From contig DYCH01000071.1 in NCBI GenBank assembly GCA_019418235.1, forward strand, positions 66,406 through 83,021: DNA of 16,616 nucleotides. Reading direction: 5' to 3'. The translations under genes were made by a program, and so were the position numbers. This stretch comes from Sutterella sp. Lineage in GTDB: Bacteria > Pseudomonadota > Gammaproteobacteria > Burkholderiales > Burkholderiaceae_F. Under the pieces are notes generated by a model. It was not told where the DNA came from. It saw only the letters and a program-made list of their open reading frames with translations, and searched no databases. This document shows, one piece after another, positions 14,040 to 16,616 of the stretch (position 1 is the stretch's first letter; each line of letters starts with the position of its first letter).

Positions 14040-14473
14040 CTACGACGGTCTTGAAACCCAATGGACTGCCTCGAACCATCCGTTTGATTAAATCAGCGGA
14101 TTTCGGGGCGGTTTTGTCTTGTTCGAGGGATCAATCTATCAGAGCCTATTCTGATTTCTTTTCGGTCTCTGCGAGGAAAACATCCAATCTCAATACCGTT
14201 CGTTTTGGCTTTACCGTCGGAAAGCATAATGCTCACCTCTCGGTTGAGCGCGCATTGGTAAAGCGACTATTGCGAGAAGCATCTCGTACAAATCGCTTAC
14301 TAATGATTGAGGCACTTCAAGAAAAGGAATATGGATTAGACATAAACTTTCGACTGAAGTGTCGTTTGCCTGTTTGTGGTTCCAGTGGATTAACAAAACA
14401 GGCACGTAAAATTTTGCTCAGAAATGATATTGAAAAGCTTATGAAGCATTTCATAAGTAAGCTCTCAAGATAG
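14036..14473 (+). CDS. rnpA: Ribonuclease P protein component
   Basis: A 145-residue basic protein that partners RNase P RNA in 5' maturation of tRNAs. The position between rpmH and yidD and the pattern L-P-R-T-I-R-L-I-K-S-A-D-F (11-23), VRFGFTVGK (55-63) and VKRLLREASR (75-84) identify it. The RNR signature (R-N-x-x-K-R) is altered: residues 72-77 read RALVKR, so the conserved Asn is Ala73. Overall similarity to family members is otherwise low in the C-terminal half, which is common for RnpA. GTG 14036 gives an N terminus of fitting length; it sits inside a hairpin. TTG 14051 is a less likely alternative. Confidence 0.93.
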   Translation: MTTTVLKPNGLPRTIRLIKSADFGAVLSCSRDQSIRAYSDFFSVSARKTSNLNTVRFGFTVGKHNAHLSVERALVKRLLREASRTNRLLMIEALQEKEYGLDINFRLKCRLPVCGSSGLTKQARKILLRNDIEKLMKHFISKLSR

Positions 14474-14481
14474 GAGGGGTC

Positions 14482-14730
14482 ATGGTTTTTTTTTCAAAAG
14501 CTATGATTTTCCTTATTCGAGGATATCAATATGTTTTATCTCCTTATGTGGGTAGAGAGTGTCGGTTTTATCCGACTTGCTCCTCTTATTCCATTGAGGC
14601 GATTGAGCGATTCGGATTTATTCGAGGCTCTTGGCTTATGGTTGCTCGCATTGTTCGTTGCAATCCGTGGGGAGGAGCGGGGGTTGATCCAGTCCCAGAG
14701 GTTTTTTCCTGGTTTCCTTGGAAAAAATAA
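14482..14730 (+). CDS. yidD: Membrane protein insertion efficiency factor YidD
   Basis: An 82-residue small membrane-associated protein with a short amphipathic N terminus. It shows the family pattern YQYVLSPYVGRECRFYPTCSSY (15-36, Cys27 and Cys33), a second conserved Cys60 in VARIVRCNPW, and GAGVDPVPE (65-73). YidD assists YidC-dependent insertion of inner-membrane proteins. The ATG has a strong Shine-Dalgarno, AGGAGGGG, ending three bases upstream. It begins eight bases after the rnpA stop, in the usual rnpA-yidD-yidC order. Length is typical for the family (about 70-110). Confidence 0.97.
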   Translation: MVFFSKAMIFLIRGYQYVLSPYVGRECRFYPTCSSYSIEAIERFGFIRGSWLMVARIVRCNPWGGAGVDPVPEVFSWFPWKK

Positions 14731-14779
14731 TCGAATGCTTCCATTTTTTTAATTTCAACGATAGAAAAGAGAGCCCCAG

Positions 14780-16489
14780 ATGGGACGCGAATTACAACGT
14801 GCTTTTTTATGGGTTATTTTCTTGCTTGGTTTGTTCATGCTCTATGACGCATGGCAAGTCCGCAATGGTAATCCATCCTATTTTGCTCAACCCGAACAAC
14901 AGCAAGAGCAAATCGTTGCTGATGCACAGCAAACTCAAGGTGCTGCCACTACTGTAGCTGGCGAACGCCCTGTTGCCTCTAAGGTCAATACGACGATTAA
15001 CAATCCTGTTGTGGTGACGACGGATTTATTCAAGTTAACGTTGGATGCCAATGGTGCTTCCGTCGCTCGCGCAGAGCTTTTGAATGAACGTGAAACGCCT
15101 GACTGGAAAAAGCGTGGTATTCCTAGCTTGATTTTTGGTAGCGAACCCGAAGGTTATGAACCCGGTAATGTTGTTTTGTTTGACACGAATGATAAGCATG
15201 TCTACAAGGCTGAAACCGGTCTTCTTGGTGGTTCATTCCCGACGCATCGAACTGAATTTAAGTTGGCTAGCAGCGACTTGACGATGAAGGATGGTCAAGA
15301 CGTTTTGTCTGTGAAGTTTGTTGCTCAAGCCGGTGGTGTTGAGTTAGTGAAGACCTACATTTTAAAGCGTGGTCACTACGGCATCCAAGTTAAACACGAA
15401 GTGATTAATAAGGGCAATGTTGCTATTAATCCTTCTGTTTATATGCAATTGGTTCGTGATGATAATCCCGCTAAGTCCGATAGTGCTTTCTACAACACGT
15501 TCACGGGACCTGTGGCCTACACGGATGAAGAAAAGTATCAAAAGATCTCTTTTGCTTCTATCTCTGACGGCGACAAGGAATTGCCTGAGACCTCTAATGA
15601 AGGTTGGATCGCTATGGTTCAACATTACTTCTTGACGGCTTGGGTTCCGACCGCAGAGGGCCAAAAGCGTGATTTGTATACTCGTCAATTGGACAAGCAC
15701 TTGTTCTCCATTGGTTCTATCGTTGCAATGGGTGAAGTGGTTCCGGGTACGAGCAAGTCAATTGAAAGCCAACTTTACGTTGGTCCGCAAGATCAACGTC
15801 GCTTAGAGTACATTGCCCCGAATCTTGATTTGGTGGTTGACTATGGTTGGTTGACCTTCTTGGCTAAGCCGATTTATACCCTTCTCGCCTTCTTATATGG
15901 CTTGGTTGGTAACTGGGGCTGGGCAATTGTTTTGTTGACCTGCTTAGTTAAGGCAATTTTGTACCCGATCTCTGCTTCTGGTTATAAGTCCATGGCTCGT
16001 ATGCGTGAAGTTGCACCTCGTATGAAGGCACTTCAAGAAAAGTATGGCGATGACAAGCAAGCGTTGAACCAAGCTATGGTCGAATTCTACCGTCGTGAAA
16101 AGATTAATCCGGCCGGTGGTTGCTTCCCGATTATGTTGCAAATCCCTGTCTTCTTGGCTTTGTACTGGGTGTTGTTGGCTACGGTTGAATTGCGCGGTTC
16201 AGAATGGTTGTTCTGGGTAACGGATTTGGCAAGCCCGGACTCCTATTTGATTCTTCCGTTGTTGATGGTTGTGACGATGATTCTTCAAATGCGTCTTAGC
16301 CCGCAACCGACTGATCCGGTTCAAGCAAAGGTGATGATGGTTATGCCGTTGGTGTTCGGTGTGATGTTCTTCTTCTTTGCCTCTGGTTTGGTTTTGTACT
16401 GGTTAACGAATAACGTCTTGTCAATTTGGCAACAATGGTACGTTAACAAGCAAATCGACAAAGAAAAGCAAAAACGCGCTATTTCTTAA
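14780..16489 (+). CDS. yidC: Membrane protein insertase YidC
   Basis: A 569-residue Gram-negative-type YidC that inserts and folds inner-membrane proteins, alone or with SecYEG. Layout: an N-terminal anchor segment (about 8-25), the large periplasmic P1 domain (about 45-345), then the conserved five-helix core. The core includes TM2 from about residue 360, the cytoplasmic helical hairpin with KSMARMREVAPRMKALQEKYGDDK (from about 400), and TM3 in NPAGGCFPIMLQIPVFLALYW (from about 443). TM4 (about 488-503) and TM5 (VMMVMPLVFGVMFFFFASGL, about 516-535) follow, then a basic tail. Wording matches Burkholderiales YidC. ATG 14780 has GAGAG about seven bases upstream. Likely co-transcribed from rpmH. 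Confidence 0.98.
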   Translation: MGRELQRAFLWVIFLLGLFMLYDAWQVRNGNPSYFAQPEQQQEQIVADAQQTQGAATTVAGERPVASKVNTTINNPVVVTTDLFKLTLDANGASVARAELLNERETPDWKKRGIPSLIFGSEPEGYEPGNVVLFDTNDKHVYKAETGLLGGSFPTHRTEFKLASSDLTMKDGQDVLSVKFVAQAGGVELVKTYILKRGHYGIQVKHEVINKGNVAINPSVYMQLVRDDNPAKSDSAFYNTFTGPVAYTDEEKYQKISFASISDGDKELPETSNEGWIAMVQHYFLTAWVPTAEGQKRDLYTRQLDKHLFSIGSIVAMGEVVPGTSKSIESQLYVGPQDQRRLEYIAPNLDLVVDYGWLTFLAKPIYTLLAFLYGLVGNWGWAIVLLTCLVKAILYPISASGYKSMARMREVAPRMKALQEKYGDDKQALNQAMVEFYRREKINPAGGCFPIMLQIPVFLALYWVLLATVELRGSEWLFWVTDLASPDSYLILPLLMVVTMILQMRLSPQPTDPVQAKVMMVMPLVFGVMFFFFASGLVLYWLTNNVLSIWQQWYVNKQIDKEKQKRAIS

Positions 16490-16495
16490 ATGATC

Positions 16496-16524
16496 AAAGC
16501 GGGAGGCTGATTAGTCTCCTGTTT
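16496..16524 (+). repeat. Imperfect hairpin just after yidC
   Basis: AAA(G)CGGGAGGCT at 16496-16508 can pair with AGTCTCCTGTTT at 16513-16524 with one bulge and two G·U pairs. No U tract follows beyond TTTGAT, so it may protect the 3' end of the message or be a weak terminator. Confidence 0.4.
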
Positions 16525-16532
16525 GATAAGAT

Positions 16533-16560
16533 AAAAAAATGCCTCGCTTTAAAGCGAGGT
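16533..16560 (-). terminator. Intrinsic terminator for a convergent gene to the right
   Basis: Perfect palindrome CCTCGCTTT/AAAGCGAGG (16542-16559). On the - strand it is followed by CA and a run of seven T (16533-16539), a strong intrinsic terminator. It implies a - strand gene ending beyond the right edge. Confidence 0.75.
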
Positions 16561-16574
16561 ATCAGACTGTTGAC

Positions 16575-16610
16575 TAACCCAGGTTTTTAACGAAATCTGG
16601 GTTAATTTTT
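16575..16610 (+). terminator. Intrinsic terminator of the rpmH-yidC operon
   Basis: 12-bp stem with one G·U pair (16575-16586 with 16593-16604; core AACCCAG/CTGGGTT), loop TTAACG, followed by A and five T on the + strand. It would end + strand transcription from yidC. Confidence 0.75.
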
Positions 16611-16616
16611 ACCCTA

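Noticed and set aside
14531..14752. 73-codon open frame overlapping yidD in another frame
   Set aside because: Shadow of yidD, which has clear family motifs and a strong ribosome-binding site.
1..16616. CRISPR arrays, insertion sequences, tRNA or rRNA genes
   Set aside because: No regularly spaced repeats, transposase frames with inverted ends, or cloverleaf/rRNA signatures were seen.

Overview
The window looks like the replication-origin-proximal part of a low-GC betaproteobacterial chromosome. Protein wording (YidC, GyrB, DnaA, DnaN) fits Burkholderiales. The modest GC content and a MenA-type (menaquinone) prenyltransferase point towards a gut Sutterellaceae-like lineage. That placement is inference from motifs, not from a search.

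Left part (1-4474). A truncated reading frame at the left edge looks like the C-terminal membrane anchor of a D,D-carboxypeptidase (DacA type). It is followed on the + strand by ybeD and a menA-like gene, closed by a strong bidirectional terminator. Facing them on the - strand is an operon read right to left: a DolP-like two-BON lipoprotein, then permease, ATPase and periplasmic binding protein of an SsuABC/TauABC-type transporter. The permease has no ATG and must start at a TTG straight after the lipoprotein stop codon.

Middle (4475-5077). A 603-base very AT-rich gene-free segment carries at least six copies of a DnaA-box-like 9-mer, TTATNAACA, in both orientations. It also has a 29-bp direct repeat and a terminator. 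It is a candidate origin or DnaA-binding (titration/regulatory) region.

Replication operon (5078-13425, - strand). Order in transcription is dnaA, dnaN, gyrB, a cytosolic 5'-nucleotidase, and a FadH-like flavin/iron-sulfur oxidoreductase whose catalytic and NAD-binding motifs are altered. Hairpins sit at most junctions, some with U-rich tails. A possible attenuator with a competing hairpin lies in the dnaA leader.

Right part (13426-16616). The dnaA-rpmH spacer (438 bases) holds divergent promoters and is the classical oriC position, but has only one box of the 9-mer type. Then come rpmH, rnpA, yidD and yidC on the + strand: ribosomal protein L34, the RNase P protein, and the membrane-insertion pair. 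Paired hairpins occlude the rpmH stop and the rnpA start. The window ends with opposing terminators. Genes are all - to the left of this spacer (apart from the first three) and + to its right, as expected for leading-strand bias around an origin near 13.5 kb.
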